Made by a program: the position numbers and the translations under genes
Source of the DNA: Rhizocola hellebori
GTDB lineage: Bacteria; Actinomycetota; Actinomycetes; Mycobacteriales; Micromonosporaceae
Direction: 5' to 3'
Length of the DNA stretch: 44,480 nucleotides
NCBI RefSeq assembly: GCF_016862955.1
Contig: NZ_BONY01000077.1
Span: 1-44,480, forward strand
The notes under the pieces: generated by a model
Databases searched by the model: none
Told to the model about the DNA's origin: nothing
Seen by the model: the letters and a program-made list of their open reading frames with translations, nothing else
Shown here: positions 7,889-15,954 of the stretch, in pieces
Numbering within the stretch: position 1 is the stretch's first letter
Layout: every line of letters begins with the position of its first letter

Positions 7889-8765
7889 GATGACCGAGGT
7901 GCTGGTCTCGGTCACCATGGTGCGTCCGGAGGAGCGATTGCTCCTGCGGGCGCTCCAGGCGACCGGGCTCACGGCGCGGACGGTGACGCCCAGGCACACC
8001 GCGGCCTTCCTCAACGACACCGCGCCGCGACCGCGATTTGTGTTGCTGCGCAACGTTTCCCACCGCGAGCTGGCCACCATGTCGGACCGCTTCGAACAGG
8101 CCGGCATCGAGACGCTCAACACGCCGGGGGCGGTGCGCCTGTGCCTGAACAAGGACCTGCAGGCGATCGCGTTCAAGCGGGCAGGCGTCGCGCATCCGGT
8201 GACCCACATCGCGTTCTCCGTCGAGCAGGTCCGCGAGTACGTGGCGCTGCTCGGCGGGGACGCGGTGCTCAAGCCGATCAGCGGATCGTGGGGACGCGGC
8301 GTGGTGCGCGTCGCCGATGAGGCCCAGCTCGACGCGTGGGCCGGTGGCCGGGAGGCACTGGACCCGCTGGGCAAAGGATTCCCGGTGGTGGTGCAGCAGT
8401 ATGTGCCCAAGCCCGGGTTCAACGAGCGCGTTCACGTGGTCGGCTACCGGCCGGTGGTGGCGTACAGGCAGATCAGTCCGGGATTGGTGACCAACACTCA
8501 TCAGGGCGGCCGGGTGGAACCCATCCCGGTGTCGGACATATCGCGCGAGCTGTGCAAGCGCGTCGTCGACTGTTTCGGTCCCGGGTTCTACGGCATCGAT
8601 CTGGTGGAGTCGGTGGAGACCGGCGAGAAGTTCGTGCTGGAGGTCAACACCAATCCCGAATTCGCCCGGTCCTCGGAGATCCATGGCGTCGACATCGCGG
8701 GGCACGTTGCCGCGTACGTGCGGGATCGGGTGCTCGCGACGATAGCGAGCGAGGTCCCGGTATGA
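7881..8765 (+). CDS. lysX: LysW-amino acid ligase LysX (ATP-grasp)
   Basis: A RimK-like ATP-grasp ligase of about 294 residues. It should join the alpha-amino group of an acidic amino acid (glutamate or 2-aminoadipate in known cases) to the C-terminal Glu of LysW. Key segments are AVLKPISGSWGRGV (ATP-binding lid) and FVLEVNTNPEF near residue 255 (metal and substrate site). The GTG at 7881 overlaps the end of lysW. An ATG at 7890 in the same frame is equally good, and both use GGAGG inside lysW. The substrate preference cannot be fixed by eye. Confidence 0.93.
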   Translation: MNEMTEVLVSVTMVRPEERLLLRALQATGLTARTVTPRHTAAFLNDTAPRPRFVLLRNVSHRELATMSDRFEQAGIETLNTPGAVRLCLNKDLQAIAFKRAGVAHPVTHIAFSVEQVREYVALLGGDAVLKPISGSWGRGVVRVADEAQLDAWAGGREALDPLGKGFPVVVQQYVPKPGFNERVHVVGYRPVVAYRQISPGLVTNTHQGGRVEPIPVSDISRELCKRVVDCFGPGFYGIDLVESVETGEKFVLEVNTNPEFARSSEIHGVDIAGHVAAYVRDRVLATIASEVPV

Positions 8766-9790
8766 CTGAGCGGATCACCGTGGCCGTCCTGGGCGGCAGC
8801 GGGTTCATCGGGGCCGAGCTGATCCGGCTGCTGGCCGGGCACCCGCAGGTGGAGCTGAAGTTCATCTCCTCCGCGCGGCACGCCGGCCAGCGCGTCGGGC
8901 AGGTGGTGCCAGGGCTGCGCAACTCGGCCGCGGGCGAGCGCCGAATGCGCTCGATCGACGAGCTGTCCAAAGTGGATGTGGCGGTGGCGTGTCTGCCCAA
9001 CGGGACGCTGCCGGGCATCCTGGAAGAGGTGTCGGGCAAGGCCGATCTGGTGGTCAACGTGGCCGGGGATTTCCGGCTGCGCGAGCCCGGCGAGGTGGCC
9101 AAGCACTATCCCGAGTCGGCCGGCGGCTGGCGGCATCCGATCCCTTACTGGGTTCCGGAGTTCTGTGGCAAGCCGATCGAGCCGGTGCTGAACCTGCCCG
9201 GCTGCATGGCGGCGGCGACTCTCTACGCGCTGTATCCGCTGTTCCGCGACGGTCTGGCCGCGCCGCAAGTGGTGGTGGACGCCAAGACCGGATCCAGCGG
9301 TAGCGGGAGCGGCAGCGTCGAGCATCCCGCGGTGCGCGAGGGAAACGTGCGCGTACACAAGCTGCACGGGCACCGGCACGCGCCCGAGGTGCGCCAGGCG
9401 CTCACCGACCTGACCGGGCACACACCCGACCTCCAGTTCTCCACGTTCAGCCTGCCCGTCGCGCGGGGTGTCATGGTCGCCGCGTATGGGCGGCTCCTGC
9501 CCGGCGCCGAAGATGGCGATGTGCGGCGGGCTTACGCGAAGGCTTATGCGGACACACCTTTCGTCCGGGTGGCCAACGGGCGTACCCCGATGTCGATGCC
9601 GATGCTCAAGACGGTGGTGGGTTCCAACGTCGCCGAGGTCGGCGTCGCTGTCGACGAAGACCGGTGGGTCGCGGTGTCCACACTGGACAACCTCATCAAG
9701 GGTGGCGCGGGTCAGGCGGTACAGGCCCTCAACCGCGTCTACGGCTTGGACGAACGACTTGGACTTGCGGAGGCAAGCGGATGGCCGTGA
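8762..9790 (+). CDS. lysY: LysW-glutamyl/aminoadipyl phosphate reductase (LysY/ArgC type)
   Basis: A 342-residue enzyme of the N-acetyl-gamma-glutamyl-phosphate reductase family. It would reduce the acyl phosphate made on LysW-bound substrate to a semialdehyde with NADPH. The Rossmann motif GGSGFIGAEL lies near the N-terminus, the catalytic Cys in NLPGCMAAATL near residue 148, and the partner His in KLHGHRHAPE near residue 200. The ATG at 8762 overlaps the lysX stop (ATGA). The 3' end overlaps the kinase/hydrolase gene by 10 bases. In the vazabitide pathway the resulting aldehyde is the acceptor for a transketolase, and transketolase genes follow here. Confidence 0.92.
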   Translation: MTERITVAVLGGSGFIGAELIRLLAGHPQVELKFISSARHAGQRVGQVVPGLRNSAAGERRMRSIDELSKVDVAVACLPNGTLPGILEEVSGKADLVVNVAGDFRLREPGEVAKHYPESAGGWRHPIPYWVPEFCGKPIEPVLNLPGCMAAATLYALYPLFRDGLAAPQVVVDAKTGSSGSGSGSVEHPAVREGNVRVHKLHGHRHAPEVRQALTDLTGHTPDLQFSTFSLPVARGVMVAAYGRLLPGAEDGDVRRAYAKAYADTPFVRVANGRTPMSMPMLKTVVGSNVAEVGVAVDEDRWVAVSTLDNLIKGGAGQAVQALNRVYGLDERLGLAEASGWP

Positions 9791-11628
9791 TGAATAACGC
9801 CGGTCTGGCGAGCGTCTCCCCCTATTCGCCGCTGTATGTGGTGAAGGTGGGCAGTGCGAGCCTGCGCTATCCGGCGGTCTACGACGAACTAGCCGTTCTG
9901 CGGCATAGCGGTGCCCGGATTCTTCTGGTCACCGGCGGCGCGGCCGACATCGCCGACCACTACGCGAGCATCGACCGTCCAATGCGGACATTACAGCTGA
10001 CAAGTGGCGACGAGGTCAGGTATTGCCCGCCCGAAGAGATGCCGCACATCGTGGCGGCGTATGAGCGGCTGACCCTGACGCGGGTGAGCGACGAGCTTGG
10101 GCAGCGTGGCCTGACCGTCTACGCGGCGACCGCGAGCACCGAATCTTTGGTGACCGGTACGCCGAACCGCCCGCTGCGGGTTGTCGAGGACGGCCGGCAG
10201 CGGCTGGTGCGCGATCACCGGGCCGGGGTGGTGAGCCAGGTGGCGGTGTCGCGTCTGGACAAGCTGCTGTCGGTCTTCGACGTGGTGTGCGTGTCGCCGC
10301 CGGTCGCCGCCGACGACGAAGGTGCGCCACTGAACGTGGACGCCGACGTGCTCGCCGCCGAAATCGCTCGCGCCCTGGACGCCGACCACCTGCGCCTGGT
10401 GACCGGGACGCCGGGATTGCTGGCCGATCCGCAAGATCGGCGCAGCACCCTGCCGCACGTGCGCCTAGGCGACGGCATGGCCTACGCCCGGGGGCGGATG
10501 CGGCAGAAGGTGCGCGCCGCCGAGCTGGCCCTGGCCGGGACGGGCGACGTGGCCATCACCGGGCCGCATACCGTCAACACGTATGGGGGCACCCGTTTCT
10601 GGCGGGCGCCCGCGCCGGAGCCGGACCTCGATCTGCTCGCCCGGATGGTGGAGATCTCCTCGGTGTCCGGCAATGAACGCGAACTCGCGCTGTTTCTGCT
10701 GGAATGGCTCACCGGCCGGGGCGTGTCGGCGAGCGTCGATGCGGCCGGCAACCTGGTGGCCACTCGCGGCTGCGGCCCGCGCACGTTGCTGCTGCTCGGC
10801 CACATGGACACTGTCCCGTACAGGTGGCCGGTGGCTTGGGAAGGCGACGTGCTCACCGGGCGCGGCTGCGTGGACGCCAAGGCGAGTCTGGCGGTCTTCC
10901 TGGAAACGTTGGTGGAGATGGACATCCCCGACGGTGTGACGGTACGGGTCGTCGGCACGGTCGAGGAGGAACGCACCGCGGCCGGGGCGCTCTGTGCCCG
11001 CGACCTGTACCGGGCGGACGCGGTCATCGTCGGGGAACCAAGCGGATCCGGCGCGCTCACCATCGGGTACCACGGAGTCTGCAAAGCGCGGATCCGGGTG
11101 GTGCAGTCGGCCGGGCACACAGCGGGCCTTGGCAGGCGCACGGCCGCAAGCCAGCTGGTCGACACCATCACCGAGGTACAGACCCAGATCGGCAAATGCA
11201 GCCCGGAAGCCCTGTTCGCGGTCATCGATCTGGACGCGGGCGGCTCGGGAGCGACCCAGACCGCGTCCGCGGTGCTCGACGTGCGGGTGCCGCCGGAGGT
11301 CGATGTGGACGAACTGCTCCTCGCCTTCGGCGACGCCGAGCTGCTGCTGGCCACCCCCGCGGTCAGCACGCCGCGGACCGACCCGCTGGTGAGGGCGTTC
11401 ACCCGGGCTCTGCGCGCGGTCACCGGCGGGGCGCCGCGGCTGCTGGCCAAGAAGGGCAGCAGTGACATGAACACGCTCGCCACCACCTGGCGAGGGGTGC
11501 CGATGGTGGCCTACGGGCCGGGTGACGCCAAGCTCGACCACACTCCGGACGAGCGGATCTCGGCCGGTGAATATCGGCAGGCGAAAGCCGTGCTGGCCGC
11601 AGCTGTACGGGATTGGTGTGTGCACTGA
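9781..11628 (+). CDS. LysZ kinase-LysK hydrolase fusion
   Basis: A 615-residue protein joining two carrier-pathway enzymes. Residues ~10-275 are an amino acid kinase of acetylglutamate kinase type. They include VVKVGS, NVDADVLAAEI and MRQKVRAAELA, but the usual VHGGG loop reads VTGGA. It would phosphorylate the side-chain carboxylate on LysW. Residues ~280-615 are an M20-type LysK hydrolase with GHMDTV (H341, D343), GCVDAK (D365), EEE (395-397) and a late DHTPDE (H587), a full metal site. This domain would cut the finished amino acid from LysW. In characterised pathways these are separate proteins. The start is the ATG at 9781 or the in-frame ATG at 9790. It is stop-start coupled to the transketolase genes. 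Confidence 0.92.
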   Translation: MAVMNNAGLASVSPYSPLYVVKVGSASLRYPAVYDELAVLRHSGARILLVTGGAADIADHYASIDRPMRTLQLTSGDEVRYCPPEEMPHIVAAYERLTLTRVSDELGQRGLTVYAATASTESLVTGTPNRPLRVVEDGRQRLVRDHRAGVVSQVAVSRLDKLLSVFDVVCVSPPVAADDEGAPLNVDADVLAAEIARALDADHLRLVTGTPGLLADPQDRRSTLPHVRLGDGMAYARGRMRQKVRAAELALAGTGDVAITGPHTVNTYGGTRFWRAPAPEPDLDLLARMVEISSVSGNERELALFLLEWLTGRGVSASVDAAGNLVATRGCGPRTLLLLGHMDTVPYRWPVAWEGDVLTGRGCVDAKASLAVFLETLVEMDIPDGVTVRVVGTVEEERTAAGALCARDLYRADAVIVGEPSGSGALTIGYHGVCKARIRVVQSAGHTAGLGRRTAASQLVDTITEVQTQIGKCSPEALFAVIDLDAGGSGATQTASAVLDVRVPPEVDVDELLLAFGDAELLLATPAVSTPRTDPLVRAFTRALRAVTGGAPRLLAKKGSSDMNTLATTWRGVPMVAYGPGDAKLDHTPDERISAGEYRQAKAVLAAAVRDWCVH

Positions 11629-12404
11629 TGAACGAGACAGATCTGCTGCACGACCAGGCGGCACAGGCCCGCCGCCTGGTCGTCGACATGGCCGCCAGCG
11701 AGGTCGGCTGTCACCTCGGCGGGAGCCTGTCCGTGCTGGACATCCTGGTCGCTGCCTACGCGGTGGCCAGGTCCCGGCCGGGCACCGAGGTGGTGCTGAG
11801 CAAAGGGCACGCCGCCGCCGCGCTTTACGCGGTGCTGCATGTCAACGGGGTCATCGCGGAGAACCCGGCGCCGCTCTATGGGCGCGCCGGTTCGCCTTAC
11901 ACCGGTCACCCCAGCCCCAAAGTCCCCGGCGTGCGGTTCCCCACCGGAAGTCTCGGCCACGGTCTGGCCTATGCGGTCGGATGGGCTCTTTCGCGGCGGC
12001 TGCTCGGGCAGCCCGGTGGCGCCATCGCCGTGGTCGGCGACGGCGAGCTGCAGGAAGGCCTGGTCTGGGAAGCGCTTCAGGTCGCCCAGGCGAAGCGCAT
12101 CGGCGGGCTGACCGTGGTGGTGGACTGCAACGGTGGCCAGAACGACGGCTACGTCGCGGACATCTCCCCGCTGACCGATCTGCCCGCGCGGCTGGCCGCC
12201 TTCGGGTTCGAAGTGTCCGAAGTGGATGGACATGACATCGAAAAGCTGATGATGGCCATCGTTCCCGGCGACCAGCCGAAGGCCGTGCTGGCCACCACCG
12301 TCAAGGGCAAGGGCGTGCCGGCCACCGAGGGCAAGGCCGCCTCCCACTACGTGAAGGTGAGCCCGGCCCGGGCCAAACAGTGGAAGGCGGCGATCCAATC
12401 ATGA
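11628..12404 (+). CDS. Transketolase, N-terminal (ThDP-binding) subunit
   Basis: A 258-residue half-transketolase. The thiamine diphosphate motif starts at GDGELQEG and ends about 30 residues later at DCNGGQNDG. SKGHAAAALYA and FPTGSLGHGLAYAVG are typical active-site segments. It overlaps the preceding stop by ATGA and the C-terminal subunit gene in the same way. In vazabitide A biosynthesis a split transketolase adds a two-carbon hydroxyacetyl unit to LysW-bound glutamate semialdehyde. Its position here right after lysY and the kinase/hydrolase gene suggests the same chemistry, rather than central metabolism. Confidence 0.93.
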   Translation: MNETDLLHDQAAQARRLVVDMAASEVGCHLGGSLSVLDILVAAYAVARSRPGTEVVLSKGHAAAALYAVLHVNGVIAENPAPLYGRAGSPYTGHPSPKVPGVRFPTGSLGHGLAYAVGWALSRRLLGQPGGAIAVVGDGELQEGLVWEALQVAQAKRIGGLTVVVDCNGGQNDGYVADISPLTDLPARLAAFGFEVSEVDGHDIEKLMMAIVPGDQPKAVLATTVKGKGVPATEGKAASHYVKVSPARAKQWKAAIQS

Positions 12405-13285
12405 TTTCGGCACGAGAGGCATATCGGGCCGAGCTGACCGAGCTGGCCGCCGCCGATCCGCGGATCGTGTGTCTGGAGGCCGATCTCGGCGGCGCCTCGC
12501 ACCCCTTCCGGGACAGCATTCCGGACCGATTCCTCAACCTGGGCATCGCCGAGGCGTCCGCTGTGGACATCGCCGTCGGCTTGGCCTCCGCCGGGCTGCG
12601 CCCATTTGTCAGCACCTTCGCCACCTTCGCCACGTTCCGGGCGGCGGAAAGCGTCAAGCTCGGGCTCGGCTACCTTGGTGCGCCGGTGGTCTTGGTCTGC
12701 CCCTACGGCGGGGTGTCCGGCGCCTGGTTCGGGCCCACCCACCACTGCCTGGAGGACCTGGCCGTGGTGCAGAGCCTGCCGGGCTTGCGGATTGCCGTCC
12801 CGGCCGGGGAAGCCGAGACCCGCGAGGTGATCCGGACAGCGGCCACCGGTGACCGGCCGTGCTACGTAAGGCTGGCCCGCAACGACGTTTTCGACATCCC
12901 GTTCACCCCGGCCGGCCGTGGAGAGGTCAGCTGGCTCAACCCGCTCGGCGGCGACACGTGTCTGGTGTCCATCGGTGAGAAGCCGACCGAATTGTGCGCC
13001 GCAGCAACGAAACAGCGACCCGAGCTGGGCCACGCCCACCTGTGCTGGGTCGACGCCGAAAGCCTCGCCGAGGTCCTGCCGCAGCTGACCGGCGTGCGCC
13101 GGCTGGTCGTGGTGGAGGAGCATCGCGCGGCCGGCAGCGTCGCTGCCACGCTGGCGCTGATGCTGCCCTTGCAAGAAGTGCGCGGTGTCAACGCCGGCAC
13201 CGACTGGCCGTCCGAGGGCGGCAGCCACGACGAAACGCTGGCCGCGCTGGGACTGACCGTATCCGCGGTTCTCCAAGCCGTCTAA
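12401..13285 (+). CDS. Transketolase, C-terminal (Pyr/regulatory) subunit
   Basis: A 294-residue partner of the preceding subunit. It contains the pyrimidine-binding domain with the conserved glutamate in FLNLGIAEASAVDIAVGLA, which activates ThDP, and STFATFATFRAAE. A shorter C-terminal transketolase domain follows (LVSIGEK, LVVVEEHRAAGS). The ATG at 12401 overlaps the N-subunit stop. Together the two polypeptides should form one active alpha2beta2 enzyme. The likely acceptor is the LysW-bound aldehyde and the donor a sugar phosphate ketose. Both are inferred from context. Confidence 0.92.
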   Translation: MISAREAYRAELTELAAADPRIVCLEADLGGASHPFRDSIPDRFLNLGIAEASAVDIAVGLASAGLRPFVSTFATFATFRAAESVKLGLGYLGAPVVLVCPYGGVSGAWFGPTHHCLEDLAVVQSLPGLRIAVPAGEAETREVIRTAATGDRPCYVRLARNDVFDIPFTPAGRGEVSWLNPLGGDTCLVSIGEKPTELCAAATKQRPELGHAHLCWVDAESLAEVLPQLTGVRRLVVVEEHRAAGSVAATLALMLPLQEVRGVNAGTDWPSEGGSHDETLAALGLTVSAVLQAV

Positions 13286-13297
13286 GGAGAGATGCAA

Positions 13298-14182
13298 ATG
13301 GCTACAACCATGCAACCGACCGCCAGCGCGCTGGAAGTCACCCGGCAGACGCTGGCCGACCCCACCCTCACCCGGCGCAGCCCCGGCGAGGAGTTCGCCT
13401 GGGCGGTCGCCCAATACCGGGAAAGCCCGGACGTCGTCGTGCCGATCCGGGCACACCTGACCGCCGCCTTCCCGTTGTTTGCGACCCGGCCTCGGTACAC
13501 GGTCCGGCACCTGTTGAAGGTGGCCTCCGTGTCCGATCGCACGCTCGCCTTCGTCCGGGAGGCGCCGAAGTCCGACTACGGTGTGGCCGGGACGACTTAC
13601 GCCACTACGCCGGAGTCGGGCTTCGTACCCAGCGTGGAGTTCGCGGAGCTGACCGAGCTGAGCATCGCGGTGCCGGTTCCGGCCGACCTGCGCCACGACC
13701 CCGCCCTTCTGGCCGCGTTTGTCGATTATCGGGTACTGGTCCGCCTCGGCGTGGTGGAGAACCAGGCCCTGCTGCACGGAACGGCCGACCGCCGGATCGA
13801 AGGGCTGCTGAACCTGCCCGAGATCCGCCGGGAGCCGGCCAGCTTCGACAACCTGGGTGAGGCGCTGACCGAGGCGGCGGGCGCGGTCGAGGAGACCGGC
13901 GGCTCGTGCGACGGCATCGTCATGCATCCCACCCTCTACTGGCGATTGGTCCAGGGCGGTCACCTAGGGCGGCTGGCCGAAGCGGGCATCAAGGTGGCCC
14001 GGACCCGAATGATGCCCCGCGGGCAGGCTCTGCTCGGCGACTTCCGGGCCGCGGTCACCCTGCTCGACCCGAGCGTGTCGTCGCTGGCCCTCACCGGCGA
14101 CGTCATCGAGGCCCGCACCTCCGTCGGCCTGGCTGTCCATCTGCCACAGCACTTCCTTCTGCTGGGAGGCGATCGCCAGTGA
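13298..14182 (+). CDS. HK97-fold encapsulin-like shell protein (Family 3 type)
   Basis: A 294-residue protein resembling the HK97 phage major capsid family. Recognisable parts are ENQALLHG...IEGLLN (154-172), GIVMHPTLYWRL (206-217), MPRGQALLGDF (239-249) and VGLAVHLPQHFLLL (276-289). No portal, protease, terminase or other phage gene is nearby, and it sits inside a tight biosynthetic operon. Capsid-derived proteins within actinobacterial natural-product clusters have been predicted as Family 3 or natural-product encapsulins, so a protein nanocompartment is the best call. AAGGAGA (13284-13290) sets the ATG at 13298 over 13292. It overlaps the sulfotransferase start by 4 bases. Assembly and cargo are unknown. 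Confidence 0.85.
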   Translation: MATTMQPTASALEVTRQTLADPTLTRRSPGEEFAWAVAQYRESPDVVVPIRAHLTAAFPLFATRPRYTVRHLLKVASVSDRTLAFVREAPKSDYGVAGTTYATTPESGFVPSVEFAELTELSIAVPVPADLRHDPALLAAFVDYRVLVRLGVVENQALLHGTADRRIEGLLNLPEIRREPASFDNLGEALTEAAGAVEETGGSCDGIVMHPTLYWRLVQGGHLGRLAEAGIKVARTRMMPRGQALLGDFRAAVTLLDPSVSSLALTGDVIEARTSVGLAVHLPQHFLLLGGDRQ

Positions 14183-15096
14183 AGGTCATCTACATCACCG
14201 GGTGGCTTCGCAGCGGCAGCACCATTCTCGGCAACGTGCTCAATGAGCTGCCAGGCGTGCTGCACGCGGGCGAGGTGCACTACCTGTGGAAGAACGGCGT
14301 GCTTCGGCACGGCACCAACTCGCTGTGCGGCTGCGGTGAGCAGGTGCGCCAATGCCCGCTATGGTCGTCGGTGGTGTCCACTCTGGACACGCCGGATCTG
14401 GGCCGGCTCGCCACTCAGATGATGACGTGGCAGCGACGTGCCCTGCGCACCCGGCACACCCGGGCCCGGCTGGCGCACACGCCCGACGAGGTGCGTGCCG
14501 CCGTGGATCGGACGGTCGCGCTCTACCGCGCGCTCGCCGAGCGCGGCGCTGAGCGGGCGATCGTGGACAGCTCCAAATATCCGGCGGAGGCGGCGGCCCT
14601 GCTCCAACGCTCCGATGTGGACTTGCGGGTGGTGCACATCGTTCGCGATCCGCGCGCCACCGCCTACTCCTACCTTCGGGCCAAGCGGTACATCGATCCG
14701 ATGAGCCCGGCGGCGAGCACCTCGAACTGGGTCGGCTTCAACGTGGCCTCAGAACTGGTGGGCAACGCCGCCAATGGGCGATACCTGCGGGTGCGCCACG
14801 AGGATCTGACCCGGGAGCCGAAACGGATAGTCGCCGAGGTTCTGCGCTTCGCCGGGCTCGACGACGAGTCGCCGGTCGGCGACGACGGCAAGGTGACGCT
14901 GGGCGTCAACCACACCGTCACCGGCAACCCGGACAGGCTGAGCCAGGGCGTGGTGGCGATCCGGCCCGACGAGCGCTGGCGCACCGAGTTGCCGCTTGGG
15001 CATTCCGCGGTGAGCACGGCTCTCGCGCTGCCCCTGCTGCGCCGCTACCGGTACCCGCTGCTGGCGAGGGGAGAGCCGTCATGGACCTCGGTCTGA
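14179..15096 (+). CDS. PAPS-dependent sulfotransferase
   Basis: A 305-residue soluble sulfotransferase of P-loop fold. The 5'-phosphosulfate loop is GWLRSGSTIL (8-17), and the 3'-phosphate motif is VHIVRDPRATAYSYL near residue 155. It would move the sulfuryl group of PAPS to a hydroxyl or amine of a small molecule. The GTG at 14179 overlaps the encapsulin stop (GTGA), so the two are translationally coupled. CysD and CysN lie two genes downstream and would feed APS for PAPS. It is a candidate to be enclosed by, or act next to, the shell protein, but I see no defined targeting peptide. Confidence 0.9.
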   Translation: MKVIYITGWLRSGSTILGNVLNELPGVLHAGEVHYLWKNGVLRHGTNSLCGCGEQVRQCPLWSSVVSTLDTPDLGRLATQMMTWQRRALRTRHTRARLAHTPDEVRAAVDRTVALYRALAERGAERAIVDSSKYPAEAAALLQRSDVDLRVVHIVRDPRATAYSYLRAKRYIDPMSPAASTSNWVGFNVASELVGNAANGRYLRVRHEDLTREPKRIVAEVLRFAGLDDESPVGDDGKVTLGVNHTVTGNPDRLSQGVVAIRPDERWRTELPLGHSAVSTALALPLLRRYRYPLLARGEPSWTSV

Positions 15097-15872
15097 CCGG
15101 CCGGGTGTGTCTGGTCGCGGGCGCGTCCAGCGGGCTGGGCCTAGCGGTCGCGCGTGCGCTGGCCGCCGAAGGGGCGCACGTCTCGATGGCGGCCCGCGAC
15201 CCGGACAGGCTGGCCCGCGCGCGTCAGGAAGTCGACCGCGCGGGCCCCGGGCGGGTGCTGAGCTCCACCGTGGACGTCACCGATGAGGCGGCGGTGCGGC
15301 GCTGGGTCGACCAAACCGTCGCCGAATTCGGTGCGCTGCACGTGGTGGTCACCAACTCGCCCGGCGTCCCGCACGGCATGGCCGACACTTTCGCCGTGGA
15401 CGATTACCGCCGCGCCTTCGACGGCTCCACGCTGCCCCACGTCGCCATCACCCTGGCTGCCCTGCCCCATCTGCGGCGGGCCGGCTGGGGAAGGATACTG
15501 ATGATCACTTCGGAGGCGGTGCGCCAGCCGTTGCCGGGCACCGCCATGTCCGCGGTGGCCAGGCTCGGCGTGCTCGGCTTCGCCAAGGGCGTCATGCACA
15601 CCCTGGGCGCAAGCGGTGTCACGGTGAACGTGCTCGCCCCGGGCGTGCATCAGACGCCCGCGTTCGAAGGTTTCGTCGCGGCACGGTCCACCGCTTCGGG
15701 CGTGGATCCGCAGACAGCGCTTAAAGAAATCGCCGCCGAGGTACCGCTGGGCCAGATCGGCCAGCCCGAGGACTTCGGCGCGCTCGCAGCCTTCCTCGCC
15801 AGCCGCCACGCAAACTTCGTCACCGGCACCGTGCTTTTGGTCGACGGCGGCAACACTCGGGGGATCACATGA
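15081..15872 (+). CDS. SDR-family protein with non-canonical active site
   Basis: A 263-residue short-chain dehydrogenase/reductase. The nucleotide-binding motif GASSGLGLAVARAL (14-27) and the late NVLAPGVHQTPAF segment are intact. A Ser is present at 144 (MITSE). The YxxxK position reads MSAVAR: Met156 replaces the catalytic Tyr, Ala160 replaces Lys, and Arg161 lies next to it. Some actinobacterial SDR relatives have a similar LSNALR version, from memory. It may use a different proton relay, catalyse another reaction, or be non-catalytic. It overlaps the sulfotransferase gene by 16 bases. Reduction of the ketone left by the transketolase is one possible role. Confidence 0.85.
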   Translation: MDLGLTGRVCLVAGASSGLGLAVARALAAEGAHVSMAARDPDRLARARQEVDRAGPGRVLSSTVDVTDEAAVRRWVDQTVAEFGALHVVVTNSPGVPHGMADTFAVDDYRRAFDGSTLPHVAITLAALPHLRRAGWGRILMITSEAVRQPLPGTAMSAVARLGVLGFAKGVMHTLGASGVTVNVLAPGVHQTPAFEGFVAARSTASGVDPQTALKEIAAEVPLGQIGQPEDFGALAAFLASRHANFVTGTVLLVDGGNTRGIT

Positions 15873-15886
15873 GCGCACGCTTGCGG

Positions 15887-15914
15887 GAGCGAATCATGAG
15901 ATTGGGATTCGCTC
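15887..15914 (+). other. Inverted repeat between SDR and cysD genes
   Basis: GAGCGAATC (15887-15895) pairs perfectly with GATTCGCTC (15906-15914) around a 10-base loop, inside the only sizeable gap (82 bases) of the core operon. No T-tract follows. It may be a processing or attenuation point that sets the level of cysD/cysN. Confidence 0.4.
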
Positions 15915-15954
15915 ATGCGGACCGTCAGGCATGGCCGACGAAGGAGGCTATGGC

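Noticed and set aside
7703-11628. Primary lysine or arginine biosynthesis by the LysW route
   Set aside because: The genes sit with transketolase, encapsulin, sulfation and glycosylation genes, lack LysJ, and occur in an actinomycete-like genome expected to use the DAP pathway for lysine.
13298-14182. A prophage remnant as the source of the capsid-like gene
   Set aside because: No portal, protease, terminase, tail or integrase genes are nearby, and the gene is stop-start coupled to a biosynthetic gene.
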